A stretch of 64,000 nt of DNA from Flavobacterium hibisci (GCF_020026925.1 NZ_JAIQDW010000003.1:124001-188000); one strand, 5' to 3'. Counted from the first letter of the stretch, positions 27,944 to 36,974 are shown. The notes: generated by a model from the sequence alone, not told the origin. Made by a program: numbers and translations.

Positions 27944-28558
27944 CTAAAACAATCCATTCAATTCGGCGTCAATCCTGTTGATGATGTTTCCTAAATCTTC
28001 AGGATTGTCAACAAAATTAATATTGTCCACATCAATAATCAGTAATTTTCCTTTCGAATAAGTCTGAATCCAGGCTTCATATCTTTCGTTCAGGCGGCTC
28101 AGATAATCAATTGAAATAGAGTTTTCGTATTCGCGTCCGCGTTTGTGGATTTGCCCAACTAAATTCGGAATAGAACTTCTTAAATAAATTAGTAAATCAG
28201 GTGGTTTTACCAATAACTCCATTAATTCAAATAAAGAAGTATAATTTTCAAAATCACGGGTAGTCATTAAACCCATCGAATATAGATTGGGAGCAAAAAT
28301 ATGAGCATCTTCATAAATAGTTCTGTCCTGAACGATTTTTTTTCCACTTTCCCGAATTTGCTGCACCTGGCGAAAACGGCTGTTTAAGAAATAAATCTGC
28401 AAATTAAAGGACCAGCGTTCCATCTGATGGTAAAAATCATCCAGATATGGATTGTCAACAACATCTTCATAATGGGGCTCCCATTTAAAATGTTTGGCCA
28501 GTAATTTAGTCAAAGTTGTTTTTCCTGCGCCTATATTTCCTGCTATTGCTATGTGCAT
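27944..28558 (-). CDS. Deoxynucleoside kinase
   Basis: 204 residues; phosphorylates deoxynucleosides to monophosphates for salvage. P-loop GNIGAGKTT at 7-15, YEDVVDNPYLDDFY near 35, DRTIYEDAHIF near 78 (the family's DRS/ERxxYED equivalent) and an Arg-rich lid (QIHKRGREYE) near 138. This is the dNK/dGK family arrangement. Its start overlaps the end of the upstream minus-strand gene by one base, indicating an operon with translational coupling. The preferred nucleoside is not evident. Confidence 0.9.
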   Translation of the reverse strand: MHIAIAGNIGAGKTTLTKLLAKHFKWEPHYEDVVDNPYLDDFYHQMERWSFNLQIYFLNSRFRQVQQIRESGKKIVQDRTIYEDAHIFAPNLYSMGLMTTRDFENYTSLFELMELLVKPPDLLIYLRSSIPNLVGQIHKRGREYENSISIDYLSRLNERYEAWIQTYSKGKLLIIDVDNINFVDNPEDLGNIINRIDAELNGLF

Positions 28559-29373
28559 TACGGTATTACGATTTTATAATTGGTAATTTCTTTAGGTGTA
28601 AAAATAGATAAAATTTGGTCTTTGCAATAGAATTTATGTAATGATTTTTGCGGTAATTCAATTTCATAAACACTTTCAGATCCATCCTTATGAATGTCTT
28701 TAAAATACAGCAAATTAGCTTTGCTGAAAATATATTGTTTTGGGCTTAAAATCAGTATTTTATCAAAGTCAGAAACTTTTCCTAAAGAGGTGGTTTTGCC
28801 AAAAATATCACATAAAAACCAATTGTTTTTTTCATCAATCCAGTAGAAAGTATTAAAATCGGTCTGATAAAATTTTATATTTTCTGTTAATGGTGTTGAA
28901 ACAGTTTTGTACTCATTTTTTAAATAATCAAAAAGACCAATTTGCTGGTTTAAGGTATTGTAGATCCATAACTGATTTTGTGTTGACATACCGGTGGCGT
29001 TTGTTACAATCGGAAAATTATTTTGAGAAAAATTAATCTCCGAAATTTTATTTAATTGGTTGTCAAGCAAAACCACACTGTTGAAATCTTCATAAAACAA
29101 TACAATTTTAAGCGGATTCAGAATATCTGCTTTTGTGATTTTTCCCAATGAAATATTCTTATATTCAAAAATTTCGTTTCCTTTTATTTTTCTGAAAACA
29201 TCATTTTTTATCTCATAAGAATATCCAAAAGAGTCATAACCTAAAAAATCATCAGCATCAGTAGTAAAATTGGAAACAGGAGTTGGGATTTTCTTTGAAC
29301 TCTGACCCAAAACAATCGAAAAAGAACAGAAGAAAAAAAGTAAAAATAAAATTATGCCTGGTATTTTGCTCAT
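28558..29373 (-). CDS. Secreted protein of unknown function, possible beta-propeller
   Basis: 271 residues from MSKIPGIILFLL (an earlier in-frame ATG at 29397 precedes a poorer N-terminus). Signal peptide about 1-24 ending VLGQ. The remainder is rich in short beta-strand patterns with D/N turns (LLDNQLNKISEINFS, LWIYNTLNQQIGLFD, TFYWIDEKNNWFLCD), suggesting a six- or seven-bladed propeller-like fold. No family name recognised. Stop/start overlap with the deoxynucleoside kinase implies co-expression without indicating function. Confidence 0.7.
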   Translation of the reverse strand: MSKIPGIILFLLFFFCSFSIVLGQSSKKIPTPVSNFTTDADDFLGYDSFGYSYEIKNDVFRKIKGNEIFEYKNISLGKITKADILNPLKIVLFYEDFNSVVLLDNQLNKISEINFSQNNFPIVTNATGMSTQNQLWIYNTLNQQIGLFDYLKNEYKTVSTPLTENIKFYQTDFNTFYWIDEKNNWFLCDIFGKTTSLGKVSDFDKILILSPKQYIFSKANLLYFKDIHKDGSESVYEIELPQKSLHKFYCKDQILSIFTPKEITNYKIVIP

Positions 29374-29520
29374 TTTAATTGCATTTCTAAAGTGCAAATT
29401 ACAAAAAACTACATCAAGATGCTTTTTTAATTGTATTTGATTTTAAACTTTTAGGCATTCTAATGGTCTAATTAATAAGCTGTTTTGTCTATAGGCTGGC
29501 TCAATTGATATATTTAACTT

Positions 29521-29549
29521 TTGGTATTTTAAAATTAATAATACATTTG
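29521..29549 (+). promoter_or_regulatory. Promoter of the GLPGLI/barrel pair
   Basis: TTG at 29521-29523, 18-base spacer, TACATTTG at 29542-29549, about 45 bases before the ATG. Confidence 0.6.
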
Positions 29550-29593
29550 AATGTAAGTTTTATCGGATTTACTTAAAATTTAAAAAAGAAACA

Positions 29594-30484
29594 ATGAAAA
29601 AATTACCATATTATTTGCTTTTAGTACTTGCTTTCAGTCAGGTACAGGCGCAGAAAGATTTTCAGGGAATGGCTGTTTATGAGTCAAAAACACAGGCACC
29701 TAAATTTGATGGAATGCGTGCAGGAAACCGTGATATTACACCTGAAATGCAAAAAAGCATCGAAGAAAGAATGAAGCAAATGTTAGAAAAAACATTTATA
29801 CTAAACTTCAATAAATCGGCTTCTATTTACAAAGAAGAAGAAAAATTAGAAACTCCCGGACAGCAAGGCGGCGGAATGAGAATGATGATGAGCTCTATGA
29901 TGGGCGGGGGCGGCACTTTTTATAAAGATGTTAAAAGTAAAACCTATGCGGTCGATAAAGAATTCATGGGTAAAGAATTTCTGGTAAAAGATTCCCTGCC
30001 AAGATTAAACTGGAAATTAGAACAGGAAACCAAACAAATTGGTGGGTATAATTGTTACAAAGCAACTGCTGTAAAAGAAGCGAGTCAAACTGATTTTAGA
30101 AATTTCAGGCCTAAAAATAATGATGATAAAAAAGATGACGCAAAAAAAACATCCGGGGATACAAAAACCAACTTTGAAGACAGTTTTGAAATCCCAAAGG
30201 AAATAATTGTAACAGCCTGGTACACGCCTGAAATCCCAATTAATCAGGGTCCGGAAAATTATTGGGGATTACCGGGTTTGATTTTAGAAGTTAATGATGG
30301 GACAACCACTATTTTGTGTTCAAAAATTGTTTTGAATGCCAAAGAAAAAGCAGATATCAAAGCACCATCCAAAGGAAAAGAAATTTCGCAGAAAGAGTAT
30401 GACGAAACAGTTGTAAAAAAGATGAAAGAGTTTAGGGAAATGAATCGTGGCCGTGCAGGAGGTCCACCCATGATGGGGAGATAA
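29594..30484 (+). CDS. GLPGLI family secreted protein
   Basis: 296 residues with signal peptide (YYLLLVLAFSQVQAQ). The family-defining motif appears as WGLPGLILEVNDG near residue 223, after VTAWYTPEIPINQGPENY. The Met/Gly-rich stretch QQGGGMRMMMSSMMGGGG near 92-112 and a Lys/Asp-rich linker near 175-190 are low-complexity. GLPGLI proteins in Bacteroidota are typically encoded next to a TonB-receptor-like barrel, as here (next gene 42 bases on). Role unknown, presumably envelope-located. Confidence 0.9.
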   Translation: MKKLPYYLLLVLAFSQVQAQKDFQGMAVYESKTQAPKFDGMRAGNRDITPEMQKSIEERMKQMLEKTFILNFNKSASIYKEEEKLETPGQQGGGMRMMMSSMMGGGGTFYKDVKSKTYAVDKEFMGKEFLVKDSLPRLNWKLEQETKQIGGYNCYKATAVKEASQTDFRNFRPKNNDDKKDDAKKTSGDTKTNFEDSFEIPKEIIVTAWYTPEIPINQGPENYWGLPGLILEVNDGTTTILCSKIVLNAKEKADIKAPSKGKEISQKEYDETVVKKMKEFREMNRGRAGGPPMMGR

Positions 30485-30526
30485 AATACCTGTTCTAATT
30501 TATATTTATCTTAATCATCTTTATTA

Positions 30527-33214
30527 ATGAACAAAATACTTTGTTTCGTAGCTTTTTTATTTACTTCTTTGAGTTTTTCTCAAAGTGTCCGCTTTGATGG
30601 ATTTATTCAGGATGACCAAAAAAATCCGCTGGAAATGGCCAACATCATGGCTATAAATAATAGTACAAAAGCAATGGATTCGTACGGAATTACCAATGAT
30701 AAAGGGAAATTTCAGCTCACCTTAAAACCAAATACGGCTTATACTATAAAAGTAAGTTATTTGGGAATGAAATCTAAAGAAATATCCGTTGCAACCAAAT
30801 CTGAAAATATATCTCAAAGCATAGTTCTGGATGGAACCGGAATTGAATTAGAAGGCGTCGAAATTGTCCGTGAAATGCCGGTTTCTATAAAAGGTGATAC
30901 CATCGTTTATAATGCCGATTCTTTTAAATCCGGAACCGAAAGGAAACTCGAGGATGTGCTTAAAAAACTACCCGGTGTTGAGGTAAATGCAGATGGAGAA
31001 ATAGAAGTAGAAGGGAAAAAGGTCAGCAAATTAATGGTCGAAGGAAAAGACTTTTTTGATGGGGATACCAAATTGGGAGTCAAAAATATTCCGGCTGATG
31101 CCATTGATAAAATTCAGGTTTTAAGAAATTATAATGAGGTCAGCGCTTTAAAAGGTCTTGAAAATGATCAGGATAATGTAGCGATGAACATTAAATTGAA
31201 AGAAGGTAAAAAGAACTTCTGGTTTGGTGATGTTACCGCAGGAACTGGGGTTGCAGAACTCGATAGTCGTTATGTAATCAATCCGAAATTGTTTTATTAC
31301 AGTCCAAAATACAGTATAAATTTAATTACGAATTTTAATAACATTGGAGAGTTGCCAATGACAGCACAGGATTATTTTAAATTCACAGGCGGATTTAAAA
31401 ATATGATGAAAAAAGGCGGAAGCAATTTTAATGTTTCGTCCAATGACGTAGGAATTTCACTTTTAAGAAATAATCGGGCAAAGGAAATTGAAACTAAATT
31501 TGGTGCCACAAATTTCGCCTATTCTGTAAATAAAGCATGGAATATTAGCGGTTTTGGAATTCTTTCGACCTCAAAAACCGATTTAGAAACGAAATCTCAA
31601 ACCACAATTTTAGCTTCAGGAGATCAGCAAAAGAGAGACGAAGAGACGCATCAAAAGAATAATCTGGGACTTTTTAAATTAAGCTCGACTTATAAACCCA
31701 ATGATAAATTTCAATTTGATTATGATATTTTAACCAAACTGACCAAACAGGAAGAAAATGCTGATTTGCTTCGTGAGCAGGTCGTGAATAACATCCCAGG
31801 TTCAGAAACTATTTTTACGGCCAAAAAACAAGATCCGACTTCTATAAATCAAAATCTGAGCTTGTATTACACACAAAGCGACAAAAATATTTTTGCTTTT
31901 GAGATGCAGCATTTATATCAGGACGAAAACCCTTTTTATAATGCCAATTTACGCACACAGCCTTTTGATTTATTGGGTTACACTTCAGGTCAGCAAAGAA
32001 ATGATCTGAATCAGAACCGTTTTGTAAAAACCAATAAACTGGATACGAAGCTGGATTACTATTATATGGTGACGCCAAAAAGCAACATCAATATAACATT
32101 AGGAAATACCTATTCGTACCAAAATTTCAACTCTCACATTTTTCAGATTCTGGATAACGGAGATAAAAATGATTTGAATGATCCGTCAAATAATAATGAT
32201 GTGAACTATAATTTTAATGATACTTTTTTAGGATTTCATTACAAGATTTTAGCCGGAAAATTTACCTTGACTCCCGGTGTCAGCCTGCATTCCTATACAA
32301 TGACAAACACACAATCAGGTACAGATTATTCGCAGAACTTCACAAAAATATTGCCTGATTTTTTTGCTTTATATCAAATCAAAAAATCAGAAACACTGAC
32401 TTATAATTTTTCTTTGACTAATGATTTTACAGATATCAATCAATTGGCTGAAGGTTATGTTCTGTCAGATTACAGCAGTTTGTTTCGTGGAAATCGTTCC
32501 CTCGAAAATGCAACTTCGCAAGTACATTCGCTCCGCTACTTCAAATATAATATGTTCAATTTTGAGAACATTTTTGCTAATGCAACCTATACCAGAAAAG
32601 TAGATGCTATAAAAACTGAAGCCGATTTCGAAGGAATAAACCAGTCATCAGTACCATATAATTCTAATTTGGCAGACGAAACCCTTTCCGGAATGGGAAA
32701 TTATGGACGTTCATTTTTAAAAAATTACAAAGCTTCAGCAACTGCAAGTCTTAATTGGTCAAAATTCAATAATAGACAAAATGGAGAGCCTGCAACAACA
32801 GAGAGTTTTACTCAAAGTTATACTATAAAAGCTTCTACGAATTATAAAAATCTGCCCAATATTGAGTTTGGTTATAATATGCTGATCAACAAATACAGCG
32901 GCTCGACTTTTTATACCGATAAGCCGTTTGCAAAATTAGACTATTATTTTCTGGATAGTTTTTCTTTCGTTTCTGAGTATGAATTCTATCATTACTACAA
33001 CGGAAACAAATCAGTTGATAACGAATATGATTTTTTGAGCGCCAGTTTGATTTATCAGAAGAAAAACAGCAAATGGGAATATAAAATTGCAGCTACCAAC
33101 TTGTTAAACACCAAATATCTCAATGATGACAACTTTTCGCAGTTCTCAACAAGAGTTTCTCAATACACAGTCCAGCCGAGATACATCATTTTTTCTATGA
33201 AATATAATTTGTAG
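30527..33214 (+). CDS. TonB-receptor-like outer-membrane barrel with N-terminal CarboxypepD-regulatory domain
   Basis: 895 residues. Signal peptide to about residue 18, carboxypeptidase-regulatory-like domain about 22-105 (GFIQDDQKNPLEMANIMAIN), a plug-like region about 115-225 (LKKLPGVEVNADGEIEVEGK, then VLRNYNEVSALKGLEN) and a long beta-barrel ending IIFSMKYNL. This is the barrel class that accompanies GLPGLI proteins. It lacks an obvious TonB box or SusC signature, so transport is an inference and a structural or secretion role is possible. Probably co-transcribed with the GLPGLI gene. Confidence 0.88.
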   Translation: MNKILCFVAFLFTSLSFSQSVRFDGFIQDDQKNPLEMANIMAINNSTKAMDSYGITNDKGKFQLTLKPNTAYTIKVSYLGMKSKEISVATKSENISQSIVLDGTGIELEGVEIVREMPVSIKGDTIVYNADSFKSGTERKLEDVLKKLPGVEVNADGEIEVEGKKVSKLMVEGKDFFDGDTKLGVKNIPADAIDKIQVLRNYNEVSALKGLENDQDNVAMNIKLKEGKKNFWFGDVTAGTGVAELDSRYVINPKLFYYSPKYSINLITNFNNIGELPMTAQDYFKFTGGFKNMMKKGGSNFNVSSNDVGISLLRNNRAKEIETKFGATNFAYSVNKAWNISGFGILSTSKTDLETKSQTTILASGDQQKRDEETHQKNNLGLFKLSSTYKPNDKFQFDYDILTKLTKQEENADLLREQVVNNIPGSETIFTAKKQDPTSINQNLSLYYTQSDKNIFAFEMQHLYQDENPFYNANLRTQPFDLLGYTSGQQRNDLNQNRFVKTNKLDTKLDYYYMVTPKSNINITLGNTYSYQNFNSHIFQILDNGDKNDLNDPSNNNDVNYNFNDTFLGFHYKILAGKFTLTPGVSLHSYTMTNTQSGTDYSQNFTKILPDFFALYQIKKSETLTYNFSLTNDFTDINQLAEGYVLSDYSSLFRGNRSLENATSQVHSLRYFKYNMFNFENIFANATYTRKVDAIKTEADFEGINQSSVPYNSNLADETLSGMGNYGRSFLKNYKASATASLNWSKFNNRQNGEPATTESFTQSYTIKASTNYKNLPNIEFGYNMLINKYSGSTFYTDKPFAKLDYYFLDSFSFVSEYEFYHYYNGNKSVDNEYDFLSASLIYQKKNSKWEYKIAATNLLNTKYLNDDNFSQFSTRVSQYTVQPRYIIFSMKYNL

Positions 33215-33220
33215 TTGTAG

Positions 33221-33304
33221 TAGAAGCTAATCCTGCTGTCCACTATATCTTTTCCTCGCTGGCAGCAGCGAGAAAAAGGATGCCGTTCCCATCAGGGCTA
33301 AAAA
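33221..33304. repeat. Dispersed palindromic intergenic repeat, family A, copy 2
   Basis: TAGAAGCTAATCCTGCTGTCC ... ATCAGGGCTAAAA; centre CTCGCTGGCAGCAGCGAG is palindromic. It starts 7 bases after the barrel stop codon. Confidence 0.75.
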
Positions 33305-33341
33305 GAGTTAATAGAAATTCTAGATTTATTCACATAAAAAT

Positions 33342-33378
33342 AAACCCCGAATCTAAAAATTAGAAATCGGGGTTTTTT
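33342..33378. terminator. Bidirectional terminator between the barrel gene and metK
   Basis: AAACCCCGA and TCGGGGTTT form the stem with T runs on both strands. It serves the plus-strand barrel gene and possibly minus-strand metK. Confidence 0.85.
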
Positions 33379-33432
33379 ATGTTTATGACTAAAAAGAATC
33401 TAGCGATTTAAGTCAGTCTGAATAATCTGATT

Positions 33433-34683
33433 TTACAATCCAAAAGCAGCTTTTACTTTATCTACAAAATCAAGTTTTTCCCATGTAAACAATTCAACAG
33501 TAACTGTCTTTTCATTTCCTCCTGGAGCAGAGAAAGTTTTAGTAACCGTTTCTGGTTTACGTCCCATGTGTCCATAAGCAGCAGTTTCACTGTAAATTGG
33601 GTTTCTTAATTTTAATCTTTGTTCGATAAAGTAAGGACGCATGTCAAATAACTCTTCTACTTTCTTAGCAATTTCACCATTAGTTAAATTTACTTTTGAT
33701 GTGCCATAAGTTTCAATGAAAATTCCCATTGGTTCAGCAACTCCAATGGCGTAAGAAACCTGAACTAAAATTTCATCAGCAACACCAGCAGCAACTAAAT
33801 TTTTAGCGATATGACGAGTTGCATAAGCAGCACTTCTATCTACTTTACTTGGATCTTTTCCAGAGAAAGCACCACCACCGTGAGCACCTTTTCCACCGTA
33901 GGTATCAACGATAATTTTTCTTCCTGTTAAACCAGTATCTCCGTGAGGTCCTCCAATAACGAATTTTCCTGTTGGATTAATATGGTAGTTGATTTTATCG
34001 TTGAATAAATGAGCGTGTTCCGGGTTTTTAGCAATGATTCTAGGAATCAAAATCTCGATAACATCTTTTTTGATTTTAGCTAACATTGCAGCTTCTTCGT
34101 CAAAATCGTCATGTTGTGTCGATATTACAATTGCATCAATGCGGGTTGGTTTGTTATCGTCACTGTATTCTAAGGTTACCTGAGATTTAGCATCAGGACG
34201 TAAATAAGTGATTTCCTTATTTTCACGTCTTAAAATAGCTAATTCCTGTAATAATTTATGAGACAGATCAAGCGCCAATGGCATATAGTTTTCAGTTTCA
34301 TTAGTTGCATAACCAAACATCATTCCCTGATCTCCTGCACCTTGCTCTTCTGGTTTAGCTCTGTCAACACCTTGGTTGATGTCTGCAGACTGCTCGTGAA
34401 TTGCTGAAAGAATTCCACACGAATTCGCCTCAAACATATATTCACTTTTAGTATATCCAATTTTACGGATTACTTCACGCGCGATTTGCTGTACATCAAG
34501 ATACGTATTCGATTTTACTTCTCCGGCCAAAATTACCTGACCAGTTGTAACTAAAGTTTCACATGCAACTTTTGAGTCAGCATCAAATGCTAAGAAGTTA
34601 TCAATTAATGCATCCGAAATTTGATCTGCAACTTTGTCTGGATGCCCTTCACTAACAGATTCTGACGTAAATAAATAAGCCAT
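33433..34683 (-). CDS. metK: S-adenosylmethionine synthetase
   Basis: 416 residues; makes SAM from methionine and ATP in the cytoplasm. [21 protein letters not shown] contains the N-terminal GHPDK ATP-site motif; [12 protein letters not shown] near 117, [20 protein letters not shown] near 253 and [19 protein letters not shown] near 277 are the family signatures. The length slightly exceeds the usual ~390. A candidate SAM-binding leader (34742-34846) and promoter (34856-34884) precede it, so feedback by its own product is likely. Divergent from the attenuator module of metY. Confidence 0.97.
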   Translation of the reverse strand: MAYLFTSESVSEGHPDKVADQISDALIDNFLAFDADSKVACETLVTTGQVILAGEVKSNTYLDVQQIAREVIRKIGYTKSEYMFEANSCGILSAIHEQSADINQGVDRAKPEEQGAGDQGMMFGYATNETENYMPLALDLSHKLLQELAILRRENKEITYLRPDAKSQVTLEYSDDNKPTRIDAIVISTQHDDFDEEAAMLAKIKKDVIEILIPRIIAKNPEHAHLFNDKINYHINPTGKFVIGGPHGDTGLTGRKIIVDTYGGKGAHGGGAFSGKDPSKVDRSAAYATRHIAKNLVAAGVADEILVQVSYAIGVAEPMGIFIETYGTSKVNLTNGEIAKKVEELFDMRPYFIEQRLKLRNPIYSETAAYGHMGRKPETVTKTFSAPGGNEKTVTVELFTWEKLDFVDKVKAAFGL

Positions 34684-34741
34684 AATAATGTATTAAATTA
34701 AAATTAAGCGAGGAAAATAATTGCTGAAAATGTCTAAAGAA

Positions 34742-34846
34742 GAGTTTCTGCTTTAGCATTTTTTACTACCGAAATCTGTTTTTCAGTATTCATAACGAAC
34801 CATTTCATTATGAAGAGGTTGCAATCAGTTCAAATTTTTCCTCTGT
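34742..34846 (-). promoter_or_regulatory. Candidate SAM-II-like riboswitch leader of metK
   Basis: On the minus strand AGAGG and CCUCU enclose a loop AUUUGAACUGAUUGCA that resembles the SAM-II loop, and after an inserted hairpin (CAUAA...UUAUG) and spacer comes UGCUAAAGCAG with the SAM-II-like GCUAAA core. It lies between the metK promoter and ATG, where product feedback would be expected. The resemblance is by eye from memory; the long insertion is atypical for the compact class. Confidence 0.5.
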
Positions 34847-34855
34847 ATTCGCGTG

Positions 34856-34884
34856 CAAAAGTACAAAACCATTTTGATTTGCAA
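34856..34884 (-). promoter_or_regulatory. Promoter of metK
   Basis: On the minus strand TTG (34882-34884), 18-base spacer, TACTTTTG (34856-34863). It leaves a 5' leader of about 165 bases that holds the candidate riboswitch. Confidence 0.65.
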
Positions 34885-34975
34885 ATTAAAGTTCAACTTT
34901 TTTTATTTTTTTAGATATAAATTTAACATTAGTATATTAAATTGATAGGGTAATTGAAATTAATTTGCTTTTTGT

Positions 34976-35006
34976 TTGGCGGTTTGAAAAAAAGTTCTCA
35001 AATTTG
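34976..35006 (+). promoter_or_regulatory. Promoter of leader module A (metY)
   Basis: TTG at 34976-34978, 20-base spacer, CAAATTTG at 34999-35006. Module B has the same imperfect -7 box type (CATATTTG) with identical spacing. Confidence 0.55.
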
Positions 35007-35026
35007 CAGTACAAACAATAAGAGAA

Positions 35027-35095
35027 ATGAATTTAATTACTAAAAAAATGTGTTGCATGATCTCGGAAACTTCCGAGGGGTACACTATTGTTTAG
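35027..35095 (+). CDS. Leader peptide A1 (22 aa) with Met-Cys-Cys-Met
   Basis: A 22-codon ORF whose centre reads KMCCMIS (residues 7-13). It aligns with leader B1 (KMFCAIS) in the paralogous module. The Cys codons 9-10 (35051-35056) lie just before an RNA stem (35062-35077), so a ribosome stalled there for lack of Cys-tRNA would cover the stem's 5' arm. No independent function is expected; its translation is the sensor. Confidence 0.65.
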   Translation: MNLITKKMCCMISETSEGYTIV

Positions 35096-35151
35096 AATTA
35101 AAAAACTAAAAATAACAATAAGACCTCTGCAATTTGTAGAGGTTTTTTTTT
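35062..35151 (+). promoter_or_regulatory. Attenuator A1: leader stem, anti-terminator and terminator
   Basis: CTCGGAA/TTCCGAG (35062-35068, 35071-35077) forms a stem inside the leader ORF. AGGGGT (35076-35081) can instead pair with ACCTCT (35123-35128), which is the 5' arm of the terminator ACCTCT/AGAGGT (35138-35143) followed by eight or more T residues. These three mutually exclusive pairings are the layout of ribosome-mediated attenuation. Confidence 0.65.
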
Positions 35152-35184
35152 GAGTTTAACTAGAAAATAAAATATAAAATAAAA

Positions 35185-35259
35185 ATGAGTAATTCAGTAG
35201 CAAATAAAATAATGATATGTTGTATGATGCCTATGTGTATCCTGCACTGCTGCTGCTGA
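35185..35259 (+). CDS. Leader peptide A2 (24 aa), Cys/Met-rich, ends in Cys-Cys-Cys
   Basis: The second leader ORF contains ICCMMPMC (residues 11-18) and ends HCCC-stop: six Cys and five Met in 24 residues (initiator included). Such composition by chance is very unlikely. It follows terminator A1 and precedes terminator A2, so RNA polymerase must pass two checkpoints before reaching metY. Confidence 0.72.
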   Translation: MSNSVANKIMICCMMPMCILHCCC

Positions 35260-35329
35260 AAGTAAAGATAAATCTTTGTTATAGTTCCTACTATAGCCCT
35301 TTCGGCCACCATCCGAAAGGGCTTTTTTT
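35255..35329 (+). promoter_or_regulatory. Attenuator A2: anti-terminator arm at the leader stop codon plus terminator
   Basis: AGCCCTTTCGG/CCGAAAGGGCT (35295-35305, 35313-35323) plus seven T residues is a strong terminator. GCTGAAAG at 35255-35262, overlapping the leader's last codon and stop, can pair with CTTTCGGC (35299-35306). A ribosome sitting at the stop codon would mask this arm and allow termination; one stalled at Cys 12, 13 or 18 would leave it free. Confidence 0.65.
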
Positions 35330-35355
35330 ATTCCGTTAATTTAAAATTAAAAATC

Positions 35356-35526
35356 ATGAAAATTATATATAGAATCTTAAGATCAATTAAACCCAAAAAT
35401 ATTCTTGGAATAGTTCAAAATCAAAAATCAAATTTCAGTTTGAAAAAAGGCAAGTTGTATTCTAATGAAGCAAATTCACTTCTTGCGCATATGTATTCTG
35501 CAGAAAATGAAAATCTTTTCATTTAA
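35356..35526 (+). CDS. Small protein A (56 aa) ending MYSAENENLFI
   Basis: A 56-residue basic protein starting MKIIYRILRSIKPKN. Its last 16 residues (SLLAHMYSAENENLFI) match those of the small protein at 37597-37797 (SLLFLMYSKENETLFI) at 12 of 16 positions, although the rest differs. It lies between attenuator A2 and metY, 77 bases before metY, so it is expressed only when both attenuators are read through. Possible roles are a regulator or a sulfur-limitation effector; unknown family. Confidence 0.65.
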   Translation: MKIIYRILRSIKPKNILGIVQNQKSNFSLKKGKLYSNEANSLLAHMYSAENENLFI

Positions 35527-35603
35527 TATATTCAATCCCAAAAATCAATTACAATAAAATAATAATAAAAAATAAGAATAATAATCTAAAAAACTAAGAA
35601 ATC

Positions 35604-36911
35604 ATGAGCACACAAAAATTCGCAACAAACGCACTACACGCAGGACATGACGTTACTAAAAACGCTGGGACAAGAGCAGTACCAATTTACCAGTCATCAT
35701 CCTATGTTTTTAATAATTCGGACCATGCTGCCAATTTATTTGGTTTGGTAGAGGCGGGATTTATTTATACAAGATTAAATAATCCGACTAATGACGTGTT
35801 AGAGCAAAGACTGTCTTCGCTTGAAGGCGGAATCGGGGCAGTCGTGACAGCTTCAGGGGCAGCAGCTATTGCTACAACTTTATTGACTCTGCTCAAATCA
35901 GGCGATCATATTGTAGCGTCAAATAGTTTGTACGGAGGTACCTATAATCTTTTAAAAGTCACTTTGCCGCGTTTAGGAATTACAACTACTTTTGTAGATC
36001 CTTCAAGAGCAGAAAACTTTACAAAAGCGGCAAAAGAAAATACCAGGGCATTTTTTGTTGAATCACTTGGAAATCCAAAATTAGATGTATTAGATCTAAA
36101 AGCAATTTCTGCGGAAGCCAAAAACTTCAAAGTCCCTTTTATTGTAGATAATACAGTCGCAACTCCTTATTTGTTAAACCCAATTGAGCACGGAGCAGAC
36201 ATAGTCATTCATTCACTGACGAAATATCTTTCAGGTAACGGAACTTCACTGGGTGGTGTTATTATCGACGCCGGAACTTTTGACTGGTCTAACGGAAAAT
36301 TTCCTGAATTTACAGAACCTTCACTCGGATATCACGGATTGGTTTATCACGAAGCCCTTGGAAATGCAGCCTTTATCGCAAAAGCAAGAATTGAAGGATT
36401 ACGCGACTTTGGATCAGCTTTGAGTCCGTTCAATGCTTTTCAAATTCTTCAGGGACTGGAAACTTTGCCAATCCGAATTAAAAAACATAGCGAAAATGCG
36501 TTGGCTTTAGCGGAATGGTTGGAGAAACAAGATCAGGTGGTCTGGGTAAATTATCCGGGATTAAAATCGAGTAAATATTATGATTTAGCACAGGAATATT
36601 TACCAGAAGGTCAGAGCGGCATCATTACTTTTGGTTTGCAGGGAGGTTACGAAGCGGCCAAACAAGTTGTTGATGAAACAAAGTTATTCTCGCTTTTGGC
36701 AAACATTGGTGACACGAAATCACTTATTATTCATCCGGCCAGTACTACTCATCAGCAATTAACAGATGAAGAGCAGCTGGAAACAGGAGTTTCAAAAGAT
36801 TTAATCCGTCTTTCAGTAGGTATTGAAGATATAGAAGATTTAATTGCAGATTTGAAAACCGTTTTTGCAACTGTTGCCAAATCACATAATACAGTCTTTA
36901 ATAAAAATTAA
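35604..36911 (+). CDS. metY: O-acetylhomoserine sulfhydrylase (PLP-dependent)
   Basis: 435 residues; makes homocysteine from O-acetylhomoserine and sulfide. The start MSTQKFATNALHAGHDVTKNAGTRAVPIYQSSSYVF is typical of MetY. The PLP-binding Lys lies in HSLTKYLSGNG near residue 206, and the larger size than MetB/MetZ (about 390) fits the MetY branch. Cys/Met metabolism PLP signatures DNTVATPYL and HPASTTHQQL are present. The upstream tandem attenuators suggest induction when Cys (or Met) runs short; the substrate donor MetX is encoded at 38163. Confidence 0.93.
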   Translation: MSTQKFATNALHAGHDVTKNAGTRAVPIYQSSSYVFNNSDHAANLFGLVEAGFIYTRLNNPTNDVLEQRLSSLEGGIGAVVTASGAAAIATTLLTLLKSGDHIVASNSLYGGTYNLLKVTLPRLGITTTFVDPSRAENFTKAAKENTRAFFVESLGNPKLDVLDLKAISAEAKNFKVPFIVDNTVATPYLLNPIEHGADIVIHSLTKYLSGNGTSLGGVIIDAGTFDWSNGKFPEFTEPSLGYHGLVYHEALGNAAFIAKARIEGLRDFGSALSPFNAFQILQGLETLPIRIKKHSENALALAEWLEKQDQVVWVNYPGLKSSKYYDLAQEYLPEGQSGIITFGLQGGYEAAKQVVDETKLFSLLANIGDTKSLIIHPASTTHQQLTDEEQLETGVSKDLIRLSVGIEDIEDLIADLKTVFATVAKSHNTVFNKN

Positions 36912-36936
36912 AGTTTTTTTGTTTTTTGTTTGAAAA

Positions 36937-36974
36937 TTACCTCTGGTATTCATTTACCAAAGGTGATTTTTTTT
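36937..36974 (+). terminator. Terminator after metY
   Basis: ATTACCTCTGGTA and TACCAAAGGTGAT form an imperfect stem followed by about nine T residues. Confidence 0.75.

Noticed and set aside
34900-35026. Search for tRNA or T-box structures in the metK-metY divergent region
   Set aside because: No T-box consensus, acceptor-pairing motif or cloverleaf could be recognised; the Cys/Met leader model explains the region better.
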